From: Piezodorus guildinii
Lineage: Eukaryota; Arthropoda; Insecta; Hemiptera; Pentatomidae
Assembly (NCBI GenBank): GCA_023052935.1
Contig: CM041297.1
Span: forward strand, 97,114,484 to 97,178,483
Direction of reading: 5' to 3'
DNA: 64,000 bases
Shown here: in pieces, positions 34,631-44,888 of the stretch
Layout of the letters: each line of letters starts with the position of its first letter
Numbering within the stretch: position 1 is the first letter of the stretch
Position numbers and translations under genes: made by a program
The notes under the pieces: generated by a model
What the model saw: the letters and a program-made list of their open reading frames with translations, nothing else
What the model was told of the DNA's origin: nothing
The model's database searches: none

Positions 34631-35538
34631 ACACTATTCACGAGAAGGTTCGCACAAACATCCAGGGAGCAAGTGACAGAATGAAGGAGCGTTATGACAT
34701 CAAGGCAGAGAAAGGTGGCTTCCAACCTGGAGACTTGGTCTGGCTACACGATCCTCGAAGAAGGCAAGGCTACTCACCGAAACTTCAAAACTCCTGGGAC
34801 GGACCGTATGAGGTCATCAAGAGGATCAATGATGTCATCTATAGGATCAGGAAGCAGCCCAAAGGAAAACCCAAGGTAGTCCATTTCAACCGATTGGCTC
34901 CATACAAGGGAAACCATGGCCCTACAGAGGAACAGCAAGTGAGGAACCTCACCGACAAGGACCTAACTCCCCATCCTAAGGCGCCAGACTCCCGTAGGGT
35001 AACGCAGACAGTTTACAGAGACATATTCTCGTTACCGGTAGACTATGCTCTAGCACACTGTGTCGCCGAACATCTGAGGAATTCCCGGGGGATTGCGACG
35101 GTCTTCAGGAAGAAGTTCGCTGGAATTGAAGAGCTGGAACGCCAGGGACCAAGAGTTGGGAAGACTCTCCATCAAGAGCATGAAGGCCGGCACCTGTTTT
35201 ACTTGGTTACCAAGAGTTCATCAGAGCAGAAGCCGACATACGACACACTGCGCCGGAGTCTTGACGACCTGCGGAGAAAGCTTCTGGAACTGCGTGTCAC
35301 CAAGCTCGCCATCCCGAAGTTGGGTTGTGGATACGATGGCCTGGAGTGGAGGATTGTCAGGAACATGGTAGAAGAGACGTTCGCCAACTCTGGAGTCATC
35401 ATAATGGTATGCACGTTCAACCCCTGGAAAGACAAAACACCTACATCGGAGGAATATCAGCATCGCTCAGCTTCTGCAATCTGTGCTCTGGGGCAGAGCA
35501 CGTCTAAGGAGGGGGTAGTGCTACGGTCAAGACAATGA
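34552..35538 (+). CDS. Pol C-terminal part: integrase GPY/F region plus TARG1-like macro domain
   Basis: This frame has no ATG at its start; it continues Pol after the frame change near 34575. Residues about 10-120 are the integrase C-terminus, with the Asp-Glu-Glu-Val-Ala-Gly-Glu-Asp-Tyr-Val linker and a D-G-P-Y-E-V GPY/F core. Residues about 154-290 (35011-35421) fit a macro domain of the TARG1/OARD1 type: A-H-C-V-A-E, G-I-A-T-V-F-R-K-K-F, Y-L-V-T-K-S, K-P-T-Y, and a P-K-L-G-C-G-Y-D-G-L-E-W motif. Lys221 and Asp262 sit where TARG1 has its catalytic Lys and Asp. TARG1 removes ADP-ribose from acidic residues. The frame passes the polypurine tract and stops 20 bases inside the 3' LTR. Activity and protein processing are inferred. 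Confidence 0.85.
   Translation: MRSEIRFQADEEVAGEDYVTNLRKRMNTIHEKVRTNIQGASDRMKERYDIKAEKGGFQPGDLVWLHDPRRRQGYSPKLQNSWDGPYEVIKRINDVIYRIRKQPKGKPKVVHFNRLAPYKGNHGPTEEQQVRNLTDKDLTPHPKAPDSRRVTQTVYRDIFSLPVDYALAHCVAEHLRNSRGIATVFRKKFAGIEELERQGPRVGKTLHQEHEGRHLFYLVTKSSSEQKPTYDTLRRSLDDLRRKLLELRVTKLAIPKLGCGYDGLEWRIVRNMVEETFANSGVIIMVCTFNPWKDKTPTSEEYQHRSASAICALGQSTSKEGVVLRSRQ
35506..35515 (+). other. Polypurine tract
   Basis: The purine run aaggaggggg lies three bases before the 3' LTR and would prime plus-strand DNA synthesis. The pol-macro reading frame runs through it. Confidence 0.8.
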
Positions 35539-36078
35539 CGGGTGGACCACGCCTGGAGGGGCCTAGATGAGGCTAGAGACTTCTGGACCTGGACAGTCCT
35601 CGAAGTGCCTGGAAAGGCCCACCACCCTACCTGCGCCCGGGTCTAGAAGATTCGGCGGTGGTACAAATAGCGGTCCCCTGAGCCTAGGTGAGTCAGTCTT
35701 AATCCGGCTCAACAAGTATCAGTGATGTGTCAGTGAACAGTGACAGTGAACAGTTCGTGACAGTGTGACAGTATAGTGAAACTGTGTGTCAATATTGTGA
35801 TAACCGGTCGGTGGGAAATTAGAAGACTGTAGTTTATATATGTGTTTTATAGTTGTAAGTTCTAGAATAAGTCTATCAGATTGTATGAATTTACGTAAGT
35901 AGTTTATTTGTTAGGAATACCTCATTTTATATGTATACTGTTTAGTAGTTAAGCTAGTGATTCCATTATTATTGTTAATATAGTGGTTAGTAATCCTTTG
36001 TATTTGTGTTTTTTGTATTTAATAAATATTTGTAATTTGTAAACTGGAGTAGTTCATTTCTCACACCCCGTAGCCCGT

Positions 36079-36082
<4 letters not shown>
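35519..36082 (+). repeat. 3' long terminal repeat
   Basis: It is 564 bp, matching the 5' LTR except for one substitution (gacgtgtgg against gacgggtgg) and one missing base in a ccc run near 35996. The near identity shows a recent insertion. Confidence 0.95.

Positions 36083-36108
<26 letters not shown>
36083..36108. repeat. AT microsatellite
   Basis: A pure (AT)13 run directly abuts the 3' LTR, so the exact target duplication of the gypsy element is ambiguous. Confidence 0.9.
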
Positions 36109-36109
<1 letters not shown>

Positions 36110-36113
<4 letters not shown>

Positions 36114-36560
36114 GACTATATATATAGGTAAGATTCTATTTTTTTTCCTTTTTTTATTTTTAGTTTATCGCGCTTCACTGATTCTAAAATTCTATACATG
36201 TTTTTAAATTACTGAGTTATTAAATTAAATCACTTTTAATCGGACGCCATTTTAAAAATAACCAGCACATATCAACGTCTAGGTGTTACGATCATCGTTC
36301 CATGCCCTTAGTATTTTTGTGTTGAATTTCAAAACAAATGGTCTAGTAGTTTCGGATTATTGCCGTGGGCGGCGAACTGTGTACGGGGGTATATATATTA
36401 TTTTGGGTTCTACATATCTTAAAACGCAAGACCGCAAATTTTAAGGTTGGGCAATTTTTTTCTTTTTTTTTATTGTATGCAAAGGTTCCTTATTAAAAAT
36501 AATAAACTAAACAATTTAAAAAAAATATATTCAGTAATGTAATTATTATTATATTAAATA
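36110..36560 (+). repeat. Repeat family R, right part
   Basis: The block atcgcgcttcactgattcta and the later gggttctacatatcttaaaa and aaggttccttattaaaaata blocks match 12965-13180. A short perfect inverted repeat with 17-bp arms lies just beyond, at 36618-36634 and 36649-36665. Confidence 0.6.
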
Positions 36561-36789
36561 ATATAACAATATAAAACGTATATAAGAAATTTTTTCAAAA
36601 ATCTTTAGCTATCCAACAATAATAGTAATATATATGTTTAATATACCATATATATTACTATTATTTTATTAGGAAAAACCATTTACCTAAAAAATATTTT
36701 AACACCTTTCTCCTTTATTTTTAAAAAAAATTTTCCAACTTATATATTTGGTCGTTTTTTGTTTTTAATTCTAACACGATTAAGGGTTA

Positions 36790-37262
36790 ATTTTTTCGAA
36801 TTTACAAAATTAAAGGTACTTTAGAGAAAGAAAATTTAAAATATCGGCATTTAAGCCCTGTCAGACCATTTTAATCCGAATGAAACTTAAATTATATTAA
36901 AGCCCCATTAAATTTTACATCGATATAGCGAGTTTAATCAAAATCGTCGGAACCGTTTTTGAGAAAGTCGAAAAAAGGAGCAAAATGCATGGTAGAAAGT
37001 GCCTCTTCTGGTAAGCTCATTTTAATGAAAAAGGTTTTGTAACGTCTCGGGCGTATTATTGTCTTAAATATGAAATTTCAGTTTCATAGGACTTACCGTT
37101 TCCGCCTGGGAGTTACCACACACACATACACAGACTTTTTTGCGGGACTTGGTTATTTGGACTCAGGGGCCCCTAAAATGTGTATTTCCGTTGAAAACTG
37201 GAATTCGAAAATTTTCACGATCGCAATACTTTCCCTTACTATATATAGTAAGTGAAAGTAAA
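36790..37262 (+). repeat. Dispersed repeat S, plus copy, with terminal hairpin
   Basis: This unit recurs inverted at 39275-39770. Shared blocks include catttaagccctgtcagacc, tacatcgatatagcgagttt, gttttgtaacgtc and cgaaaattttcacgatcgca. It ends with a palindrome, ctttcccttac tatata gtaagtgaaag. A hairpin near one end recalls non-autonomous DNA elements, but no TIR or target duplication was identified. Confidence 0.65.
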
Positions 37263-38287
37263 AGTAAATATCGAATAGCTAATAATTATTCTCAAAGTCT
37301 TCAACAAATTTTGAACAGTATTTTTTTATATCACACAGGTCTGAATGAATCATATTAGCAATGTTAGCGCCCAACAGCACGAGTGTGAAGAGCCATGTGA
37401 GAGTGTATTGTAAACAAACCTTGAGAAACCCATACCCCAATTCAGAGTCCATAAGGACCAACATCATCATTATGAACTAATTATAATCATGAGCGTTTTC
37501 AATGCAATTGTTCACCGTTTTAGACCCAAATAGGAAAGAAAGAAAAGTAAAATAGCTTATTCTGGATTTAAAATGTACACCTTTACTACAACAAATTTAA
37601 ATTTACATTTTTGTAAAAAAAATTTATTTCTCATAGAATTAATCTTAATGTTTGTTGTTTATTTTTTTAATGTTAATTTATGCAAATATCGCTATTCGGA
37701 CGTTGATACAGTGGGATTCCTAAATTTTGCTCATCCAGGTTTAATTGAGATAGGAATTTTCGAAGAGCTCCTCGCAAGCTGCGGAACACCATTTCACGAC
37801 GACATATCCAAGGATTTATTATTTCGTATAAAAAATCTAAGAGCAATCTGCCGGATCCCAACCAATGAACACCTATGTCAAAGAAAGCTGTTATACTAGC
37901 CTTCTATGACCTAAGTCGACACTACACCAAAAGTGCCCTACTGAATCGTTATTATGTACTTAAATAACAGTAAAATTAAAGATGTAATAAAATTGTTATC
38001 TCTTCATCATGTCTATCATGCCACAACATCAACCATATTGTCATTCACATTCACTGAATGTCAACCGCATGGCAGGTGTAAATAGAAAAATGTAAAGTTA
38101 AAAAATTTTTTTTTTTTTTTATTGATCTTATCAAACTAAAAGGAGCACATTTAAGAGAGGTCATCAATTAAGTAAAATGCACTTGGATAATTATTTAAAT
38201 AACATAAGCCGTCGTAGTTTCTCAATGGACTATAACCGATTTTTAAAAAAATCTCTATTGAAGGAATAGTACGAGATTTTGAATATT

Positions 38288-38291
<4 letters not shown>
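37263..38291. other. No recognised gene; 108-codon ORF at 37573-37899
   Basis: The ORF has a hydrophobic N-terminal stretch and then a segment with S-C-G-T-P-F-H and K-D-L-L-F-R-I-K. I recognise no family. It might be a relic of a coding element or host exon. Surroundings are AT-rich. Confidence 0.3.

Positions 38292-38346
<55 letters not shown>
38292..38346. repeat. AT microsatellite
   Basis: A run of about 55 bases of alternating A and T. Confidence 0.9.
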
Positions 38347-38350
<4 letters not shown>

Positions 38351-39274
38351 CAATATATTTTTCCAAAAAAATCATCATTTTCTATGTTAATATTTTTAAT
38401 TATTTAACAATTTTGAAGCTTTGTCCAGAAAATCATCTTTTGAAATTATAATTTATAATTATTATATAAATATGTTTAATAAAGTCATATTTAATTGTAT
38501 CACACTAATTAGCTCTGCTGTTTTTTCTGTCCTTTTTTTTTGTTTCAGCTCGACTTTCTCAATTAATTTTTGTTTTTTTATTCCTTTATTAGCCCCCTCT
38601 CCTCCCATACCTTACTGTACGTCGCAGCAGCAGTACAGAAATATTGTACGACGGCAACATTGTTGTAGATTTCCTGTATTAATAAAATAAATAAATACAT
38701 TTATTCACTTGGGATCGAATTCGGTATACGATATTTACATGTAACTAGACTACTATAAACTATTTACTATATAATTTATCTATTTACCTTCTCCTGAACA
38801 ATACTCAATAGGAAATGAGATCCTGTTGGAAGGTAGTACAAGACCAAGGAGCCGTTGTATTGTTGGTCTCGTGATCTAGTGGATCGGATGGCACGAATAA
38901 ATTGTGGTTTCATACGATTATACCACGGCGACCACAAACATACCCGCCAGGTGTTAGTTACTGGATAAATACCCGGGTATTACTAATCCGAAGGCCATAG
39001 GTCTCCATAAAGAGGTCTTAGCTCAGAGTTATAGGTCTGGATGGTACCTCCTGCTGTCCTCTCAGCGGAGTTTTTTTGAATTATCTTTTTCAAATGGAAA
39101 TTTAAATTTATTTCCTTCCCTCGGTAACCCGCTTGCATATCTCGATTGCTCTTAAGGTGCATAAAATCACGTGGAAAAAAAAATTTACACCGTTGATTTA
39201 ACAGCCAAACGTTTAACTATAATTTCAGTTTTATAGTTAAACGTTAAAAAAAACACATTATTATTAGACATTAA
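38347..39274. other. No recognised gene
   Basis: The 38421-38690 ORF is low-complexity and Phe/Ser-rich. A GC-richer patch at 38800-39060 includes a gtgatctagtggatcgg word resembling an A box but lacks a convincing B box. Confidence 0.4.
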
Positions 39275-39770
39275 TAGCTTTTTATTACTTTCACTTACTA
39301 TATATAGTAAGGGAAAGTATTGCGATCGTGAAAATTTTCGAATTCCAGTTTTCAACGGAAATAGACATTTTAGGATCCCCTGAATCCAAATAACCAAGTC
39401 CCGCAAAAAGGTCTGTGTGTCTATTAGTGTCCGTGTGCGGTAACTCCCGGGCAGAAACGGCAAGTCCTATGAAACTGAAATTTCATATTTAAGACAAAAT
39501 AAACCTCCGAGACGTTACAAAACCTTTTTCATTAACTGAGCTTACCCGAAGAGCCACTTTATACCATGAATTTTGCACTTTTTTTTCGATTTTCTCGAAA
39601 ACAGTTTCGACGATTTTGATTAAACTCGCTATATCGATGTAAAATTTAATAGGCTTAAACGTCATGTAGGTTTTATTCTGATTAAAATGGTCTGACAGGG
39701 CTTAAATGCCGGTATTTTATATCTTCCCCTAAAGTACATTTAATATTGTAGATTCCATAAAATATAAATA
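39275..39770 (-). repeat. Dispersed repeat S, inverted copy
   Basis: Reverse complement of 36790-37262 with moderate divergence and the same terminal hairpin (near 39290-39322). The copies are about 2 kb apart and could fold together. Confidence 0.65.
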
Positions 39771-39779
39771 TTTATTAAT

Positions 39780-40030
39780 GGGGGACGCCTGTGGGGTAGT
39801 TGCTAGCATAAGAGCTACCAAAGGTTCAAATCCGGCAGATAGCAAGAGGATTTATTTTGTTTTAAAAAATTCTTTTTTATGCCGTTCTTCGAAGGGATTC
39901 GTAAAATCTTGGTCCCGACACTGTACGATGTAAATGGCTCGTTAAAGATCTAATAAAAGAAATTAAACCTGGATAGTCAAAATTAAGGACTCTCACTGTA
40001 GCATATTCCACATAGCCATAGTACCATAAA
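39780..40030 (+). mobile_element. SINE-like element, family 2, copy 1
   Basis: A tRNA-like head shows an A-box-like tggggtagttgctag and a B-box-like ggttcaaatcc about 40 bases later. The body (tttttatgccgttcttcg ... cctggatagtcaaaatt) recurs at 54077-54297. The combination suggests a second tRNA-derived SINE family. Confidence 0.6.
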
Positions 40031-40679
40031 ATGAAGTTAAATGAAAATAAAATTTCTATATGTATTATTTAAATGTATAGCCAACCGCAGGGTCAATACG
40101 CATTATGACAAGGTATTTATATATATATATATACAACACAAATGAAATTGAATTCAAGTACTATCATTCAGATGCTAAACAACAACCATTTATGTTCTGA
40201 GTTGGAAATTAATGACATAATAATAAACACCAGTTATTGGAATAATTATTTACATTAATCATTTTTATAACTAATTATGTACTTAGCAACGGTTTTCGGA
40301 AGCCCTTCACTATTATAAATACCCTTATTAAGGGGACGTATTTCCCAATTAAATTTAGTTTATATGCTCATAACTGTCGATTCAATTACACATACTCTTA
40401 TATTGATTCAGATTCGTTTGTTAGTTTTATTTATTTATTTAATGTCACATTCGACAGTGTCATTTGTAACCCTAATGATCTCTTGACAGTGAAATAAACA
40501 TCATTATATGTTTCGTTAACATAACCATTTAAATATGTCTTAAGCCTTATTCAAGGATAGAAACTGATTATGGTCTATAATGTTAGGACCCTTATGGTTG
40601 CTTAAAATGACAAATAAAAAATTAATAAAGTCTGCTTGTCATTGCATTTTTTTTCTTTGACATGGATATTATGTATTTA

Positions 40680-40962
40680 TGGGAGAGGCGTGGTCTACTG
40701 GATAGAGACCTAGTCTACGGTTCTCCGGATCCTGGGTTCGAATCCCCGGCCTTGACAGAATATTATTTATTCTGTTAATTCAGGCGAGGGACGACCCTAG
40801 GGTATAGAGACCCTCCTGGGGCAGACCCATCCTCTTTAAAGTGGGTACCCAAATTGATGGGAAAAAATTGGTGGCTGAGCTTGATCAAGGTTGCTGGCCT
40901 ATAAACAGTGCGAATCTCTATATGTACTGTAAAGATCCTTCATGGTTGTATAGGTACAATTT
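40680..40962 (+). mobile_element. tRNA-derived SINE, family 1, copy 3
   Basis: The head has gtggtctactggatag and a perfect B box ggttcgaatcc. The body follows the family order but is shortened near the end: the block with the cattgcactgccgttgg segment is partly deleted. The end is ggttgtataggtaca. Confidence 0.88.
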
Positions 40963-40989
40963 TTTTAGATGTGATGTCTTTGGGCTGGT

Positions 40990-41530
40990 GTAATTATTTT
41001 TATTTTAATCGCGTAAGGCTTTGTTTACCCTCAGTTTGGCACGTCCTAGCTCTGTTAGAGTTGCTTGGATGGACACAAATGTTACGAAAGTTCTATGTCA
41101 GAAAGTTAGTGGTTAATATTTATTGTTATATAACATTTGTCGCTAGGACCCATCCTTTAGAAGCTACGTTAGTTCGAATGAAAAAAGTCACGTTTTCCTA
41201 CATTTATTAAGCCTTCGGACTTGATTGGCACGCTCTGTTTCAAAAAAGATGTAATGGTGTTCGTCGCATTGAAAGTTGGAATTTATATCCGTGTAGTGTT
41301 TATTAGATTGCATTTTTTTAGACAAGCTCTATCTCTGGAGGTGTTGCTCTTATCAAAGTTTTTATCTTGAATTTCTTCAAAGTGGTCATGTCATAAATTT
41401 AGTAGAGAATATATTTTGTAATAAAACATATGTCTCAAGGGTCATTCGTTTAGGAGCTTTTTTGGTTTGAATGAAAAATGTTACCAATGTCTAAAAGTAC
41501 ACAGATGATTAAAAATATTTATTTTTAATT
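40990..41530 (+). repeat. Unclassified dispersed repeat
   Basis: Related to 24691-25180 on the opposite strand, sharing the cgctaggacc block and a gtcacgttttcctac block. The ORF at 40908-41210 has no recognisable motif. Confidence 0.45.
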
Positions 41531-41880
41531 GTTAGTAGATTATTTCTTGAATTATTTTCCACCTATAATTCATCAACCCTCCCGCCCGACCGCAAACTTA
41601 AATTCTCAAGGAGTAAATTATAGATAGGCAAATGCATACCTATTGTCTTTCCATGTCAGGAAATAATAAAGCAATGTTTTAGTGAGCCTGTTATTGAGAA
41701 TTGTCTATCCCAATTGAAGATATTATTTTTAGAACCTCTTTTAATCTTGTTTAATTGCCTAGGGCAGGAAAGATTTAATCGAGAAACCGTTAAAATATAT
41801 ATGTATATATATTTTTAAAAAATCATTTTATTGTTATTGACAACTGTATTAACAAAAATAATAATAATAATAATAATGGG

Positions 41881-44800
41881 CTAGCGAACCCGAAGGTTCG
41901 ATGCCGATACCACCAAATTCCGCCTACACAGACTCGTCCAATGCTCACCATTCAAGCCCAAGCTCCTGAGATCAGCCTTAACGCAATCCTCCCATCTCCG
42001 CTTCGGCCTACCTTTCGGACGCCTACCAGTCGGATCAGCAAATACCAACTTTCTCGGAATCCGTTCGTCATCGAGCCCAACAACTTTACTCGCCCATTTG
42101 AGTCTCCGCGATGCAATCAGCTCAATTAAATTCACAGGATGCAAGTTCCGCAATTCCGCGTTATGCAACCTTCTAAACTCCCCAGTGGCCTCATCTCTCT
42201 TCGGACCAAATATTTTACGCAGCACCTTATTTTCGAAAACCTTAAGCCGCTGTTCATCCTTTAAAGTAAGCGGCCACGTTTCACATCCGTAAAGAACCGT
42301 TGGAAGAATAATAGTTTTTTAAATTCTAATCTTTAAGTTTTTAGATAGAAGCCGCGAACTAAGTAACTTAGCAACTGAATAATAACACGCATTTCCCACC
42401 TTTAACCGGGACTTTATTTCTTCCTGGATTTCATTTTTTCTAGTTATAATTGAACCTAAATACTTGAATTTCTCTACGTGTTCAAAAGTATGACCTGATA
42501 CATCAATATCTCCAAGATCGACACCGTTTCTGCTACTAATCATATACTTCGTTTTATCGGTATTTAATTCGAGTCCTATTTCTTTACCGGTTTTTATTAA
42601 CACACTTGTATTTAGTTGTATGGTTTCCGTGTCTTCACCTAGCAGTACCAGATCATCGGCATACCCCAAAACCGGAATCTTGTCACCCATATTTAAGCCT
42701 TTCTCGGTACACATCACCTTTTCTATGACATATTCTAAAGCTATATTAAATAACACAGGTGAAAGAGAGTCACCCTGTTTTAAACCCGATCGCACCTCAA
42801 ATCTCTCGGAGTAATTATGACCGATTCTAACTTTATGGAATGTTTCCGACAAACACATCTCTACTAGGTTTACTAACTTTCTAGGTATTCCCTGTTCAAT
42901 CATGATGTTATATAGCTTCTGACGGTCTATTGAATCATAAGCCTTTTTAAAATCGATATAAAGTTGATGGACTACACCGTTGTATTCCAATTTTTTCTCT
43001 AATATTTGACGTAGGGAAAATATTTGGTCAATAGTCGAGCGATTCCGCCTAAAACCACATTGGTAATCTCCGATAATTTCCTCAGCGTATTCCGTGATTC
43101 GACTAGTTAGAATTGACGAGAATATTTTATAGCATACTGGGAGAAGAGAGATCCCACGATAGTTGTTACAATCCGACCTCGGTCCTTTTTTGTGAATCGG
43201 AATAAGTATTGATTCTTTCCATTCCTCGGGCATTTTTTCAGTTTCCCAGATCTTTTTAACTAAAAAATGTATTTTGGAAACGCCCGCTTCTCCACACGCC
43301 TTGATTAATTCACTCGTGATATTATCATTTCCTGCGGCCTTATAACGTTTTAATTTTCCTATCGCCATTTCGACTTCCTCTTTACTCGGTGCGTCTATCC
43401 ATGGTTCAGCGCTCTGATATTCAGAGAGAGGAGATTGATTATTATTTTCCGTATTTAAGATGCCGTCAAAGTGTTGTTTAAATTTATTTAATATCTCAGA
43501 AGGATCCGCAATTATATTGTTATTTGCATCTTTAATCGCATTCAATAGAGGTTCAAATCTTTTACGCGATTTGTTTATACCTTTGTACATCTCTCTTACG
43601 TCATTTTCGTTTCTGTGTTTTTCTATTTCTATTATTTTGCCTTTAAGATACTCTCTTTTCTTATTTTTTAAGAGTTTTGAAGTTTCATTCTTTACTAACC
43701 GAAAATAAGCCACATTATTATCGCTTGGATTATTTAAGGAATTCAGTTTAGCGGTTTTTCTTTTTTCGCACATATTTTGACAATCCCTGTCGAACCAAGG
43801 TTTGTTCTTTTTATTTTCAATTTTTCCAAGACATAAATTACCGACCTCTTTAATATTATCCCTGATCCCTTCCCATAGTTTGTTTACATCTTTGTGTTCC
43901 TCGTCTGAAGATTCCAAAGCTTCGAACCGATTTTTTACTTCTATCACGAATGGTTTTCTAATTTCGAGGTTGTTCAATTTAACTAAATCAAAATTCTCGG
44001 GACGAATATAGTTCGGTGTTCTCTTTTTTGTATTTAGTTTTTGTCGAAGTTTCGCGATTACTAATTCATGATCAGAACCGCATTCTGCACCCCGATACGA
44101 TCTCACGTTAATTATGCTACTTTGCCATCTGTTTTGTATTAAAACATGATCGATTTGATTCCGTGTTTGTCCATCCGGCGATGTCCACGTATACTTATGA
44201 ATATCCTTATGTTTAAATGTAGTACTTTTGATTACTAGGTTTTTCGAAATGGCAAAGTTTATTAGTCGGGTCCCATTATCATTACTATATTCGTGCAAAC
44301 TTTCTTTACCGATTGTAGGACGATATACTTCTTCCCTTCCAACCTTTGCGTTCGCGTCGCCTAGTATTATCTTAATGTAATTTCGTGGTAACTTATCGTA
44401 AACCGACTCTAGTTTATCATAAAATTCGCATTTTACTTCATCATCACTGTCTTCGGTGGGAGAATGAATGTTTATAAACGCGATTTTAAACCAACGCCCT
44501 TGAAATATAGCAACCGATATTCTTTCACTAAAGAACTGTACGTCCCGTAAAGCGGAAAGAAATCTATTCCTAATCAGAAACCCGGTACCTAGACAATAAT
44601 TAACGCTCCCCCGTACCAAATAGTATACTTTCCTTCTGTTAACGAACCCTCCCCTGGCCAGCGAACCTCTTGTAATGCAACGATATCTAAATGGTACACC
44701 TTAACTTCATTCGCGACCGACTTTAACCCACCTGCCGTATTTAAACTTCTAACGTTCCACGTCCCTATTGTTAGATCTCTAATTTTCATCTTGCGCCATG

Positions 44801-44888
44801 ATTCCCCTGAAGCAGTCCCCACCCGGAGACCCGAACGGGGGACTAGTTTACCTCCGGATAATGAGCGTTTTACCTCAGAGGAATCCAT
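41881..44888 (-). pseudogene. RTE endonuclease-reverse transcriptase, two lesions
   Basis: The frame starts at the ATG at 44886-44888. An exonuclease-endonuclease-phosphatase domain comes first, with T-W-N-V-R-S-L, L-Q-E-V-R-W, L-G-D-A-N and S-D-H-E motifs. RT follows, with D-F-K-K-A-Y-D-S-I-D, G-L-K-Q-G-D-S-L-S-P and catalytic YADD near 42660. The C-terminus has I-F-G-P-K-R-D and a basic RRPKGRPKRRW stretch. Two defects are seen: a frame change between about 44619 and 44589 within the endonuclease, and a stop at 42319-42321 where the copy at 4897 has a tyrosine codon. The product would nick DNA and prime reverse transcription. The RTE assignment rests on the domain order, the absence of a separate ORF1 and the short tandem 3' tail. 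Confidence 0.9.
41885..41900 (-). other. 3'-terminal UUCG hairpin of the RTE element
   Basis: Reverse complement of the hairpin at 5952-5967, with the same perfect 6-bp stem and TTCG loop, just inside the ATT tail at 41861-41880. Confidence 0.65.

Larger units (their letters stand above)
29471..36082 (+). mobile_element. Ty3/gypsy LTR retrotransposon, young and nearly intact
   Basis: This 6.6-kb element has two LTRs that differ at only two positions by eye, a primer-binding site, Gag with protease, Pol and a polypurine tract. The domain order protease-RT-RNase H-integrase is that of Ty3/gypsy. There is no envelope ORF. It sits at an AT run; a 4-bp atat target duplication (29467-29470, 36083-36086) is consistent but cannot be proven in such sequence. 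Unusual parts are an N-terminal SAP motif in Gag and a macro domain at the end of Pol. One frame change in Pol near 34575 is the only obvious defect. Confidence 0.95.

Noticed and set aside
34630..35538. Envelope gene at the 3' end of the gypsy element
   Set aside because: The segment encodes the integrase C-terminus and a macro domain. No signal peptide, transmembrane segment or fusion peptide is visible.
36083..36086. Firm target duplication of the gypsy element
   Set aside because: atat on both sides is expected by chance beside an AT run, so it is reported only as consistent.
37573..37899. Small secreted protein gene
   Set aside because: The hydrophobic N-terminal stretch comes from T-rich DNA, no cleavage site is convincing and no gene context supports it; listed only as an unassigned ORF.
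38151..38378. Minus-strand ORF with a run of alternating Ile and Tyr
   Set aside because: It is the translation of a TA microsatellite.
38800..39060. Third SINE family
   Set aside because: Only an A-box-like word is present; there is no B box, tail, duplication or second copy.
43460..44011. Plus-strand ORFs opposite the RTE coding region
   Set aside because: The minus strand carries clear endonuclease and RT motifs, so these are shadow frames.
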